In this document: positions 23,748 to 35,964 of the stretch, in pieces
Position numbering within the stretch: the stretch's first letter is position 1
Layout: each line of letters opens with the position of its first letter
NCBI RefSeq assembly: GCF_036785885.1
Contig: NC_092323.1
Span: 15,198,501-15,262,500, forward strand
DNA: 64,000 bases
From: Coffea arabica
Taxonomy: Eukaryota > Streptophyta > Magnoliopsida > Gentianales > Rubiaceae
Direction of reading: 5' to 3'
Notes under the pieces: model-generated
The model's input: the letters and a program-made list of their open reading frames with translations, nothing else
Database searches by the model: none
Told to the model about the DNA's origin: nothing
Made by a program: the position numbers and the translations under genes

Positions 23748-24599
23748 GGTATTGAAGAGGTCGTTTTTGCCCTGCTGGAGTGAGTCACCCGAGTTGGAGA
23801 AGACCTCTTATCCTGGGTAGTTATCTTAGATGAGGTCACCTGCTTAAATTGTAGGAGGGACTAAAGTCCCCGGTATAACTCCGAAACTTAAGTCAGTTCG
23901 GGAGTGAAAGAGTAATAAGTATAGAGAAGACTAGTATGCCTTTACCAGAAATTTGGCCGTCCCACTTCTCAGTAGAGGTGCTGAGTATTTATAGAAGTCA
24001 GATAGGAGAGAGGGACTGCTTGCACGGGTCCCTAGAGATCTGGCAGGGTCAGCGTATCAAGATGACTTGATGGACTCTGCGGAAAGGTACGCCGGAACAG
24101 TTGTGTGTCAGGCGGCGCATGTCAGGGCAGCTTTATCAGAAATGTCAGAGGTATCAGAGACCATGTTCCACAACTCCGGTTGCCAGGTCATTATACTTGA
24201 CTTCGGCTTGGTGAGGGAAAACCTTGGCCGAGGCGGTAACTAGGCCGAAGTCGATTCCCGATGGTGAAAGGCCGAGGCAGTCGGAACGAAGAAACACAGG
24301 ACGGGATCCCAGCTCTAGGCGAGCTGGAAATACCCTCCTCACTAAGCCCCCCAAGCTTCGGGAAGAGCGAGATCGTGGTCTCACGAGGTCATCACTTCCC
24401 GAGGCTGACACGCGTGTGGAATACGGAACAGGATTAGGACACGTCACGACTGTGGAGATGTGACTGGGGAAAGGTGAAACGGGGGCTGGCAGCTTTAACG
24501 TCGGATCAATACGATCGATTGTCAGGTGAACAGTACCTTCATTAATGAGGGGAGAGAGAGAGCTTTAGGGAATCCCAAAGATCGCGTCTCTTCGGTTTC

Positions 24600-24625
24600 C
24601 TCCTATGGCCTATAAATAGGGGTCT
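24600..24625 (+). promoter_or_regulatory. Putative TATA box of the antisense transcript inside the gypsy element
   Basis: GGCCTATAAATAGGG on the plus strand lies about 160 bp before the first antisense ORF and outside the LTR. The position and match are those of a plant TATA box. No transcript evidence is available. Confidence 0.5.
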
Positions 24626-24776
24626 CTTTTCACCGTTCCATTTTTTACCAAAATTCGAAATCACCTCAGAGCTCCGTCTTTCTGCTTATTCATTTCGGCA
24701 GTCTTTCTGAACCACATCTTCTCCAGCAACTTCTTTCTGCATTCCCTAAGTAAGTTCACTTCTTCTCTTTGTGTTA

Positions 24777-27016
24777 ATGGCTAGAACAGCTCGCACATTC
24801 AAAGAGACGGTGAGGCCTGACTTCACCGAGGCAGAAAGGCCCGACCCTTCCGAGGAGAGAACGACCTCCAACGCCGAGGAAGGAGGTGGGGAAGCGTCTG
24901 ATCGAGCCCGGGGAGGAGGTGCGGAGGCATCCCGCCGATCTGAGTCTCCGGCAGAGCAGGCCGAAGAGATTGAGATCGATCCCGAGGTCTTGTACAATGA
25001 TGACCTCGGGAATGAAGTCCCTAGGGACGTAGGTGTACAGGAGCTCTCCACTCCTCCAAACGTGGCCACGCTAAACTATGGCCAGATGCCGGCCTTCACC
25101 AGTGCGGTGGATCAAGCTTCCATAGCCGAGGTGATCCGCAAGTACCCGTGGAGGAGGGAGTACAGTATTTACCTCACGCGCCCACATCAGTCCGCCGCCC
25201 TGCCTCCAAAGGGTATGGTAGCTATCTACATAGAACAGCTGGAGGCCGGACTCAGGGTGCCCACCACAAGGTTTCTTCAGGACTGCCTGAGGTACTGGGG
25301 GGTGAGGATTACTCAGCTCACCCCAAATGCAATTCGTATCCTCGTCGGCTTCCAGCTACTCTGCCGACATCAAGAGATAGAGCCGAACGTCAACCTCTTC
25401 CGCCGTTGTTATTCACTCAAGAACAGTGGGAGCGAGAAGGGGTGGTTCTACTTCGGGAACAAGGTTCCCAAGTTTGTATATGATGCCCCGAGCTCAATAA
25501 AGGAGTGGAAGAATAACATTTTCTTCGTCCCGGCTGAGGACTTCCCCAGGGGATTCTGGTGGAGACCTCCCATTTCGGTCAAAGAAACCTCCCCGGGCAA
25601 ATTGGAAGAACGCAACTTCCAAAAGTTGACGGGGTCGGGCCTGAAGATTAACTGTTGGGACTTCCCTGAAAGAGTGCTCGTGAAGGGCGAGCTCAGCCGA
25701 GCCTTGATCAGCTCGGACTTTCCCGTCCTCATCTTCACTAGGCTTCACATACCTCGTACTTTTCCACTTCTCACTTTCTTGTTTGTTTTCCTTGAATTCT
25801 AACTAACTTCATTTCGTGCTTCGCAGTAATGAGGGTTTCCGACCTGATTATCTCGGGAGAGGTCGAGGTGGCAAAGAGGCCAGCAAAAAAGCGCAAGGAC
25901 GCTGGTGAGTCCTCTTCCAGGCCGGCTAAGAAGACCACTGCAGCGGCAGGCACTCGCGAACCTGCCGTGGTGATTATAGGTGAGGGGTCGCATACCTCGG
26001 ACACGCCGGGAAGATCCAAAGCGTCCATTCCAGTGGGAGTTCCATCCCATGGAGTAACCATAGCCTCTCAACCTCGGGGGCGGGGTCGAGGTGCGACCGT
26101 TGTCCAGGGTGACTCCGTCTCGGGGAACTCATTATTCAACCTCCACCACGTGCCCTCTCTAGCAGCCGGGGAGGACAAGAGGCACTCCGGAGCACAATTT
26201 TGCCCGGAGTGGTCGGTCAATGTCAATGACCGCTGCAAGAATCCCCAGGTCGCGCACGAGCTCCTGGTGAATTCAGTCCTGCCACGGGACAATACTTACA
26301 CCAGGAAACTCAATTCGGCCGAGCTGATGCAGGGCGCCTCGGTTTCTTGGGCTTCCACCACGGCGTTCCTCGCTGAGATGTACCAACGCTTTGGTGACTT
26401 CATAGAGACTTATGAATCCCCTGCCGAGCTCCAGAAGAAGATCGCCGACCTGGAGGGGAAACTAAAGGCCGTCGAGCTGGCACGTGACAAGGCCGAGGCG
26501 GCGAAGAAGAAGGCCGAGGTCTCGAATAACTCCCTCATAACTGCTCTTGATGAGGAGAGGGAGAAGAGAGCTCAGGAAGAACAATCATCCAAAGTGGCCA
26601 TAGACACAGCCGGGGCCACCGCCGTGGAAGCATTCCGGAAGTCGGAGTCTTTCATTCGCGACCTCGGTGAACTCACTCGGCCGAGCTTCATGTTCAGCTA
26701 TACGTCGGCCATTAATGATGCGGCACCCTTTCTTCCCCCTGAGCAGCTGGAGTCCTTCCAGAGTGCCTCACACTACAATGAGGATGCCAAGAAATTATGT
26801 GACCGCGTGGGTGAGGGCATCCAGGCTGGAAAGGACCTGGCCGAAGTCCGAGCTGAATTCAACAAGTGGCTCCAGGAGTTCGAGCTGGATGGTGACAGTG
26901 CTGAAGGGGACCAGGCCGGTGGAGGAGAGGAAGAACAGCAGGATGCTGGACAGCAGGATGCCGAGGCAGGCGGAGAGACCCTGGGAGGACAGGACCCCAG
27001 GGCAGGAGGTGCTTAG
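24777..27016 (+). mobile_element. Antisense ORFs of the Tat gypsy element
   Basis: Two plus-strand frames (24777-25802 and 25829-27016) run opposite to gag-pol, between the 3' LTR and integrase. The first holds the plant domain often labelled putative gypsy-type transposase (YPWRREYSIYL, RFLQDCLRYWGV, NAIRILVGFQLLC). The second has a long charged coiled coil (LQKKIADLEGKLKAVELARD and on) and an acidic Gly/Glu/Gln-rich tail. Extra antisense ORFs at this place are known in Tat-lineage elements such as Grande and Retand. A pyrimidine tract ending GCAG lies between them and may be an intron acceptor. Their role is unknown. Confidence 0.7.
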
Positions 27017-30000
27017 AAGCACTCATGTTTTGTAATAGAGGGCCGAGGTCAACTACGACCTCGACATTTCACTTTTGTAATTATGACCTCGGCCTTTTGC
27101 TTTTCATGCTTCAATAAAGTTGGGTTTTGCATATTGTCTTCTTTTCAATTGAGTTCAGTTTTTCTTTCTTTTAACTACTGCTTTGTCCCCTTATTTGTTA
27201 CTTGTAATGAAATAAGAACGAGTGAGAAATAACTTAAAGAAGTGGACAGAAAGAACACGTACCCTTCAAGGGTAGTATAATTTAAGATTTTCAGCATGCC
27301 AAATTCGGGGTACCCGAGATCCATCTCGGTATGCCAATTTACGATATCCGTTTTGGCTGGATTCAACAACACGATATGGTCCTTCCCACTTTGGATTGAG
27401 TTTTTCCTGAGTCTCAGCTCGGCTAACCGAGTTCTTCCGGAGCACAAGGTCTCCCGGACTGAACCTTAAATGTTTGACCCGAGCATTGTAATAGCCAGTT
27501 AGGATATTTTTGTAGATCGCAACTTTGGCCGCGGCCATATCACGCTTCTTTTCGGCGAGGTCGAGGTCAACTTGCCGCTCCTCTTCATTGACTTCGGCAG
27601 CATACGCAGCCATTCGCGGGTTGGGTGTGATGAACTCGGCTGGAACGACGGTCTCAGACCCATAAGTTAGGGAAAACGGCGTTTCTTGAGTCGCTGACCT
27701 CGGCGTAGTCCGGTAGGACCACAGCACGCTAGGGAGCTCTTCCATCCACGATGATCCAGCTCGGTGAAGCCTGGTCTTGAGGCCATGGAGGAGAGTTCGG
27801 TTGAAATTTTCGGCTTGTCCATTCGCCTGAGGGTGCCCCACCGAGGTGAAATGTTGTTTGATCCCTAAGTTCTCGCACCATGCCTTGAAAGGGTTATCAG
27901 CGAACTGCCTTCCGTTATCCGAGATGACAACTCGAGGCAGTCCGAAGCGACAGACCACGTTTTTCCAGAAAAATTTTTGGACAGCCATTCCGGTGATGCT
28001 TCTCAGGGGCTCTGCTTCGACCCATTTAGTGAAATAGTCCACTGCCACCACCACGTAGGCATAGTTGCCTGGGGCTCTGGGGAATGGACCGATTATGTCA
28101 GTCCCCCATTGCTCGAATGGCCATGGCGAAGTGATGGGGATCATAAGATTAATCGGTTGGTGGTGCTCAGAGGCATGGTGTTGACAAGAAGGGCAACAAA
28201 GAACCATGACCTGGGCATCTACCCTCATGGTGGGCCAAAAGTACCCGAGGAGCAGAGCTTTCTTCACGAGCATCTTGAAGCCGACGTGGGCACCACAGAG
28301 TCCCTCATGAATGTCCTCGAGGATTCTCTCGCCTTCTTCCGGGGTGATACATCGTAGCCAGGGGCCGAGGTAGGATCTCTTGTACAAGAGGCCTTGCCGG
28401 AGGGTGTACCGAGCTGCTTTTCGTTGAAGCTTCCGTGATTCAGCTCGGTCTTCTGGGAGCTCACCCCGACTGAGATATCGAATCAGGGGCCCCATCCAGG
28501 TGTCCCCAGGGTAGACGGGGTACACGACCTCAGCTAAATATCCCGGCTCAGCTAGAACTTCTACGAGAACTGTCTTGTTCAGATCGGAGAAAGAGGTAGA
28601 AGCAAGCCGGGAGAGGGCGTCAACCCTTCTGTTTTGTGACCGCGGTATTCTTTGGATTGCAAAAGACTCGAAGTGTGCCACCAATTGAAGAACCTTGGAG
28701 AGGTACCAATGCATCACCTCATCCCTGGCCTCGTATTCACCTAGTATCTGGCACACAACGAGTTGGGAGTCGCTGTAGACCAAGATATGCGCGGCCCCGA
28801 GCTTTCGAGCTAGTTGTAAGCCGGCAATGACAGCTTCGTATTTGGCTTTATTATTTGAGACTACGAAATCAAACCTTAAGGCATACGAGCAAATTTCTCC
28901 TTGGGGATCTTCGAGGAGCAGGCCGGCTCCACTACCCTCACTATTGGATGAACCATCCACATGCAAGGTCCATCGTTGAGGCTCGGCGCTGGACGAGGTG
29001 ACAGCCTGGGTTGTAGCCGGGATGGTCTCACTCACTTTCTCAAAAGTAAGCTCGGCAAAGAAATCCGCGAGAGCCTGGGCTTTAATTGCCGTGCGAGGCT
29101 CATAAGATAAGTCGTATTCTCCCAGCTCGATGGCCCATTTGGTGAGGCGTCCAGAGGCCTTCGGCCGCGATAGGACCTGCTGAAGTGGTTGGTCTGTCCT
29201 TAGGCAGACGTGATGGGCCAAGAAGTAGGGCTTAAGTCTACGAGCTGCATGGATTAAGGCCAGCACAAGTTTCTCCGCCTGAGTGTACCTGGTCTCCGGA
29301 TCTCGGAGGACTCGGCTGACATAATAAACAGGTGTTTGGGCATCTTCCTCCCTTATCAGTACGGCACTTACGGCTTCAGCCACAGCAGACAGGTACAAGA
29401 ATAACCTGTCCCCTGGACGAGGTGAGGTGAGTGTTGGGAGGCGGTTGAGGTAATCCTTCAACTGCTCAAACGCCCGTTGACACTCTTCCGTCCAGGAAAA
29501 TTTGTCAGCTTTCTTGAGAACTTTGAAAAATGGCAGTGCCTTGGAGGCGGATTGTGATAAAAACCGGTTCAGGGCGGCCAATCGCCCCCTGAGCCTCTGG
29601 ACGTCGCGGACGCACCGTGGTGGGGACATTTCTTGGATGGCTCTCACCTTGTCCGGATTTGCTTCAATACCCCGCCTAGAGACGAGGTAGCCCAGGAACT
29701 TTCCCGAAGTGACCCCGAGAACACATTTCTTGGGGTTCAGCATCATTCGTGTCTCCCGAAGAACTTCCAGGACTTCTTTCAGGTCGGCAAGGAATGTGGA
29801 GGTTGTCTGGCTCTTCAAGAGGACATCATCTACGTTAGCCTCGGCAGTCCGGCCGATTTGAGATTTAAAGGCTTGATTAACCAAGCGTTGATACGTGGCC
29901 CCGGCATTCTTCAATCCAAAAGACATGGTGGTGTAACAATATGTGCCTCTGTCGGTGTAGAAGGCGGTCTTCTCCTGATCCTCCGGACTCATCCCAATCT

Positions 30001-33000
30001 GGTGATATCCTTTGAAGGCATAAAAAAAGCAGAGGACATCATAACCCATTGCCGAGTCTACCAAGGTGTCGACCTTGGGCAACGGGTAGCAGTCCTTGGG
30101 GCAAGCCTTGTTGAGGTCGGTGAAGTCGACGCACATTCTCCAGTCCCCGGTGTCTTTCTTTACCATGACCGGGTTGGACAATCAGGTCGGATATTGGACC
30201 TCCCGGATGATCTTTGCAGGGAGGAGCTTGTCTACCTCCTCGCCCACAGCTCAGCTGCGCTCAGGGCCGAGGCGCCTTCTTTTTTGTTTGACCGGACGGA
30301 CTTGGGGATCGACATTCAGCTCATGTATCATGAGATGATGCGGGACTCCTTGAACCTCTTCTGCGGCCCAAGCAAAGACGTCCCGGTACTCTTTGAGGAG
30401 GTCCACCATAGCTCTTTTGACAGGGCCGGGCAGTCGGGACCCAACACGAACTGTCTGGTCAGGCTTCGTGGGGTTGAGAGGGATCTCCTCCACCTCATCC
30501 CCAGTCTCCAGCCTTGGGATCTTCTCAGCTCGCTGAGGATCAATGCTATCTATCGAGAGGATATTTGACCTCTTCTCGGGCCTTGCCCCGGAGGTTGATG
30601 GGGAGGCTGCTTGTAGAGTGGCGAGGTAGCATTCTCGGGCAGCGCAGACGTCGCTGCTGACTTCGGCCACTCCCGCAGGAGTAGGAAACTTGAAGCTTAA
30701 GTGGTAGGTGGAGTATACTGCCCGCAAAGCATTAAGTGTTGGACGACCTAGGAGTAGGTTGTACGGCGAGTCAGCCCTAACTACTACGAAGTTAACGGGG
30801 ATAGTTCTGCAGCGGGGGTGACGCCCTACAGTCACTGTCAAAGCCACCATCCCTTCGGGGTGCACAATGTGTCCCCCGAACCCAACAAGAGGGGTTCTCA
30901 CCGGGGTTATGCACTCCCTAACCAGTTTAAGGCTCTCAAAGGTACGGAGGTACATGACGTCAACTGAACTTCCCGGGTCAATGTAAACCTTTTTCACGAT
31001 GTAGTTATTGGTGAGGATTTCAATCACCAAGGCTTCATGACTGCTGGAGGCAGCCGGGACGGGGTCAGTAGGACCATAGGAAAGGACTTCGGACAGGCGA
31101 GAGCTCGATTCTGCCTGGTCCGGATTAGCCTGCCTGTAGGTCCTCTTCCGGGAGTTCTGGCTATCCCCTCCCGTCGGACCTCCGGCAATCGTATTGATGA
31201 CCCCGACTATGTTGGATCCATACCCTAATCCATGTCCAGAAGATCCATCTCGGGGAGGCCTTTTTGTCTCCCTAGGTTCCTCTGGAGGCCTGCAACTGCT
31301 CCTAGAGGGTCGCCTTTCATCTCGGCGTTGATCACCCCGGCTATCTCGTCGGGGTTCATTACGTGGCTGTCCGCCACTTCGGCGGATGAACTGCTTCAGG
31401 TGACCCTGTCTGATGAGGTTCTCGATCTCTTTTTTGAGATCGTTGCAGTCCTCAGTTTCGTGCCCGACGTCCCGGTGGTACAGACAGTAGAGGTTCGAGT
31501 TCCTCTTGTCTCTGTTGCCGAACATTTTGGGAGGGGCTTTCCCGAGGTTGTTCTGTTCCATTACAGACAGCACGCGAGATCGGGAAGTGTTTAAGGGAGT
31601 CAGTTCGGATTCAGGAATGGGTGACTTTCCCTTTGAGATCCTGTCGAACACACTCCGGCGATCTCGGCCGGGACTCTGGAAGCCACTTCCTGTCCCCGCT
31701 TCACTTCAGCTAGGCTCCTTCCCTCTTCGGGCGTCAACCCTCGGGCGAGCAGGTTGGACTTCTTTTTTCATGCGGTTGAGGTCCTCGGCCTGTATGCCCT
31801 TCTCGACCTTCAACCACAATTCGTGGAGTGAACGGGGATACTTCTTGTGGATCCCCGTGTTGAATACCCCGGCAACGAGCCCATGGGTGAAAGCGGCAAT
31901 GGTGACCTGCTCATTAGGGTTAGGTATCTGCACGCTTTCTTCGTGGAACCTCTGGACATACGACCGAAGTGATTCCCCCGGGTTCTGCTGCATATTCAGC
32001 AGATAAGCCGAGGTCCGGGTCGTCGGTCGGGAGGAAACAAAACGGTGAAGAAATTTCTCCACTAATTCCCCCAGAGTTGAAATGCTTCTAGGTTTTAGAC
32101 CCCAGAACCATTTTCGAGCTGTCCCCTGGAGGAATACTAGAAAAGCCCGGCATATGACGGGATCAGGGATGCAATATAGGCGGAAGGCCGAGATGAAGGC
32201 ATGAATGTGGTCTTCCGGATCACCTCGGCCGTCATAAGACGGTATCGAGGGAAGCTTGAAGTTGGGAGGAAGTCTCTCCTCGTTGATGTCATCGGTGAAG
32301 GGTGGATCCCTCTGGTAATCCACCCCGGCTCTCTCCATGGGCCGAGATTCCTTAGGTCGTCGGCCCAAAAGCCCTCTTGATAAAGACCTGGTCAGGGAGG
32401 ATACCTTAGAGATGGCCTTGGAGAATGCTTTCTTCGAAGCACTTCGGCTCAAGCGTCTCCCATCGGACTCTTCTTCGGACGAACCTTCAGGGGATCCATC
32501 CGACTTCCTTTTAGAGGACTCGAGCTTTTGCTTGCCTTGTCTCTTGAGATACCTCCCTAACTCCTCGAAAATGTTAGGGTTCTCGGTCACAAACTCGGCC
32601 ATACGGGTTATGGCTTCTCCGTTTGCGGGCTGGGTCCTTGGGGATTCTTGCCCTTCAGAGATACCTTCTTGCTGAGCTACATTACTCTGCTCAGCCCCAA
32701 TAGTGAGAGCTTTCCTGCTCCTAGAACGCGTAGGCTTCATTCTTTGATGTCTTCGCGTTCCCACAGACGGCGCCAATTAAAGAGGTCGTTTTTGCCCTGC
32801 TGGAGTGAGTCACCCGAGCTGGAGAAGGCCTCTTATCCTGGGTGGTTATCTCAGATGAGGTCACCTGCTTAAATTGTAGGAGGGACTAAAGTCCCCGGTG
32901 TAACTCCGAAACTTAAGTCAGTTCGGGAGTGAAAGAGTAATAAGTATAGAGAAGACTAGTATGCCTTTACCAGAAATTTGGCCGTCCCCTTTCTCAGTAG

Positions 33001-33689
33001 AGGTGCTGAGTATTTATAGAAGTCAGATAGGAGAGAGGGACTGCTTGCACGGGTCCCTAGAGATCTGGCAGGGTCAGCGTATCAAGATGACTTGATGGAC
33101 TCTGTGGAAAGGTACGCCGGAACAGTTGTGTGTCAGGCGGCGCATGTCAGGGTAGCTTTATCAGAAATGTCAGAGGTGTCAGAGACCATGTTCCACAACT
33201 CCGGTTGCCAGGTCATTATACTTGACTTCGGCTTGGTGAGAGAAAGCCTTGGCCGAGGCGGTAACTAGGCCGAAGTCGATTCCCGATGGTGAAAGGCCGA
33301 GGCAGTCGGAACGAAGAAACACAGGACGGGATCCCAGCTCTAGCCGAGCTGGAAATACCCTCCTCAGGTATCTTTCCATCTTAGCATATGCACAACGACA
33401 TTACGTTCGGGCTATACTGGTAGTGTACAGTAAAACTTGTACTCTATCCGTTTTATTTAATTTGTTACATGGTATAAAGTACATTAATTCTTTTGCAGTA
33501 ATGTTCAATTTAGTGGAAGATCAGTAGTTGAAACTGATCAATATTTATAACATGTTTGAGGAACAAAAAAAGGAAAGGGGGGCAGTAATATTTGTGAAAA
33601 ATTAAATGAGATGAATAGATATTTCCATAGCAATATGAAGTTATAAATATCAAGGCAAATCCTTTGCAGGCATAGCAAGCAACTGTATT

Positions 33690-33700
33690 ATTATATAGTC
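33690..33700 (+). promoter_or_regulatory. Putative TATA box of the UGT gene
   Basis: TTATATAG lies about 68 bp upstream of the UGT start codon, in an AT-rich context. This is the expected distance for a plant gene with a short 5' UTR. Confidence 0.5.
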
Positions 33701-33764
33701 AATCTCATCTCCCTTCTCTCTTTTCATTTTGCTGAGTAACTTACGAAAGTAAAAGCTCTGAAAA

Positions 33765-35195
33765 ATGGATTCTGAAAGCTGCAATAGTCTTTCTCCTAAC
33801 CCTCATGTTTTTCTAGTGTCGTTTGCAGGGCAAGGACATGTTAATCCTCTGCTCAGACTAGGCAAGCTCCTTGCTTCAAATGGTCTTCTGGTGACCCTTT
33901 CAGCACCAGAGATCATTGGTGCACAAATTAGAAAGGCCAATAGTAATATCAGTACTGATGAGCCGACCCCAGTCGGTGATGGAATGATCAGGTTTGAATT
34001 CTTTGATGATGAAACAGAAGTGATTAGTGACTATGACCTGTACATTCTTCATCTTGAGTTCATTGGCAAGCAAAAACTCCCTGAACTGATCAAGAAACAA
34101 GAGGGAGAAGGTCGCCCTGTTTCTTGCCTAATTTACAGCATTTTTGTTCCTTGGGTTTGTGATATAGCCGAGACCCTTCACATCCCTAGTGCTGCATTTT
34201 GGATCGAGTCTTGTGCCTGCTTTTCAGCTTTTTACCACTATCACCATGGCCTTGTTCCTTTCCCCACTCAAGCTGAACCCCAAATCGATGTTCAACTGCC
34301 CTGCATGCCTGTGCTGATGCACGATGAGATACCGAGTCTCTTACATCCTTTCAACCCAAAACCAGTTATGATCAAGGCCATCTTGGGCCAGATCAAGAAC
34401 CTATCGAAAAGTATTTGCATATTGATGGATACTTTCCAGGAGCTTGAAGATGATGTCCTTGACTATATGTCAAAGCTTTGCCCAGTCAAGCCTATAGGGC
34501 CATTGTTCATCAATCCCAAAGTCTCAAGCTCAAATATAAGTGTTGATATTTTGAAGGCTGATGACTGCATGGGGTGGCTCGACTCAAAGCCACCGTCTTC
34601 TGTCGTGTACATCTCTTTTGGAAGCGTCGTTTTCTTGAAGCAAGAACAAGTCACGGAGATTGCATATGGATTGCTGAATTCTGGGGTCTCATTCTTGTGG
34701 GTGATGAAGCCGCCCGAGAAACTATACTCCAGCAAGCCACATGTTTTACCAGATGGTTTCTGGGAAAAGGTTGGTGATAAAGGGAAGGTAGTGCAATGGA
34801 GTCCACAGCAACAAGTGTTGGCACATCCTTCCATTTCCTGCTTTTTGACTCATTGTGGATGGAACTCGACTCTGGAGGCACTTGCTTCTGGAGTGCCGGT
34901 TTTAGCTTTTCCCCACTGGGGTGATCAAGTCACCAATGCCAAGTACTTGGTCGATGAATTTAGAGTTGGGATAAGGATGTGTAGAGGAGTGGCGGAGGAC
35001 AAAATTATTCCAAAGGAAGAGGTGGAAAAATGTTTGGTCGAGGCCACATGTGGTCCGAAGGCAGCAGAGATTAAAGAGAGTGCGTTGAAGTGGAAGAAGA
35101 AGGCTGAGGAAGCCGTGGCACTAGCCGGTTCCTCTAACCAAAATATGCAAGACTTTCTCAATCAAATCATCTTGAGATCCAAGGTCAAGCTGTAA
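33765..35195 (+). CDS. UDP-glucosyltransferase, UGT84-like
   Basis: A complete intronless 476-aa family-1 glycosyltransferase. The N-terminal acceptor domain starts [20 protein letters not shown] with the catalytic-base His at about residue 25. [11 protein letters not shown] and the following Tyr/His-rich block are typical of UGT84. The C-terminal PSPG box runs from W345 ([12 protein letters not shown]) through [11 protein letters not shown] to HWGDQ at about 388; the closing Gln is the usual mark of UDP-glucose use. UGT84 enzymes typically form 1-O-glucose esters of cinnamic, benzoic or gallic acids, so phenolic glucose-ester formation in the cytosol is a reasonable inference; the exact acceptor cannot be read. 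Every catalytic motif I can check is present. It stands alone here, with the gypsy LTR ending about 0.4 kb upstream. Confidence 0.92.
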   Translation: MDSESCNSLSPNPHVFLVSFAGQGHVNPLLRLGKLLASNGLLVTLSAPEIIGAQIRKANSNISTDEPTPVGDGMIRFEFFDDETEVISDYDLYILHLEFIGKQKLPELIKKQEGEGRPVSCLIYSIFVPWVCDIAETLHIPSAAFWIESCACFSAFYHYHHGLVPFPTQAEPQIDVQLPCMPVLMHDEIPSLLHPFNPKPVMIKAILGQIKNLSKSICILMDTFQELEDDVLDYMSKLCPVKPIGPLFINPKVSSSNISVDILKADDCMGWLDSKPPSSVVYISFGSVVFLKQEQVTEIAYGLLNSGVSFLWVMKPPEKLYSSKPHVLPDGFWEKVGDKGKVVQWSPQQQVLAHPSISCFLTHCGWNSTLEALASGVPVLAFPHWGDQVTNAKYLVDEFRVGIRMCRGVAEDKIIPKEEVEKCLVEATCGPKAAEIKESALKWKKKAEEAVALAGSSNQNMQDFLNQIILRSKVKL

Positions 35196-35964
35196 AATAC
35201 GTTCTCGTGCCACTGATGACACATGACCAAGTATGGTAGCATGAAACTATCAAATGTTAACTAAGGGTGGTGGATTTTGAAAGATGCCTAAATGTAGCAA
35301 TTATGGACAAACTTATTTATAGGTCTATAAGTGGAGTCATGAACTTAGTTCACCTAACTATTTTATGGACTTTAGAAATGGTAAATGTAAGAAAAATTTT
35401 ATTTGGGTTAGTGACCAAGTACTTAGTCTTTGAATTTTTTTTTTTAAGAGGATCGAAACTCAAGATCTCTTACTTGTAATTTTGCTCAACTTACAACCAA
35501 TCCAATCCTCCTCCTACTTAGTCTTTGACTTGATAACACTAATTGGACAATAATTTCCCACCAATCTTATTTAGATAATATACTTCACAATCTTATTCAG
35601 AACATTTTCGTTGGTCAAAGATCATTATTAAACATGTTAAGTACTCAATTGATCTGGATTGACATAATTTTTCGTTCAATGTCTACAAACACAAACCGTG
35701 TATTGATTAGAAATTACACTGAACTTATTTGTTGCTGTATAGATGATAGCTTACTCTCCTCTCTATTTTAACCCTTCAAAAATGAAAAACAAAAAGAGGA
35801 GAATGAAAATCATACATTGTCTAAAAGAAAATGTTCATGGACTATAGCAATTATATATATATATATATATACATATATAGTTAAGGAAAACATCAAAAGA
35901 TAGACATAGTGATTTGGATTACAACCAAAAAAGCATCAATAGCACATTTCTTGTCGTTAATAAA
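35196..35964. other. Intergenic between UGT and citrate-binding-like copy 2
   Basis: 3' flank of the converging genes. It contains a short SINE-like insert (35434-35514) and a TA microsatellite at about 35851-35870. No other gene is visible. Confidence 0.6.
35434..35514 (-). mobile_element. Short SINE, minus orientation, 14-bp target duplication
   Basis: Flanked by perfect repeats TACTTAGTCTTTGA (35420-35433 and 35515-35528). A poly-T run at the left is the poly-A tail on minus. On minus, GAGTTTCGATCCTC is a good Pol III B box and TGGTTGTAAGTTGAG resembles an A box. The body is only about 80 bp. Confidence 0.75.

Larger units (their letters stand above)
23753..33366 (-). mobile_element. Ty3/gypsy LTR retrotransposon, Tat lineage (Retand-like)
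   Basis: The two LTRs, each 589 bp, lie at 23753-24341 (3') and 32778-33366 (5'), flanked by the 5-bp repeat GGTAT (23748-23752, 33367-33371). The primer site reads TGGCGCCGTCTGTGG on minus next to the 5' LTR, as in the Tat/Athila group. A G-rich polypurine tract adjoins the 3' LTR. Parts on minus are gag (about 31706-32776), zinc knuckle and aspartic protease (about 30251-31651, with a DPGSS active site), then reverse transcriptase, two RNase H domains and integrase (about 27266-30181). The doubled RNase H is typical of Tat. LTRs differ at about a dozen positions (about 2%), suggesting an age under 1 My at 1.3e-8 per site per year. It is nearly full length with about two coding breaks; treat it as a fossil. 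Confidence 0.93.

Noticed and set aside
29633-30568. Long plus-strand open frame (311 codons) opposite reverse transcriptase
   Set aside because: It mirrors the conserved pol sequence on the other strand and shows no domain of its own; it is a shadow frame.
31506-32006. Plus-strand frame of 166 codons opposite gag
   Set aside because: Antisense shadow of gag with no recognisable motif.
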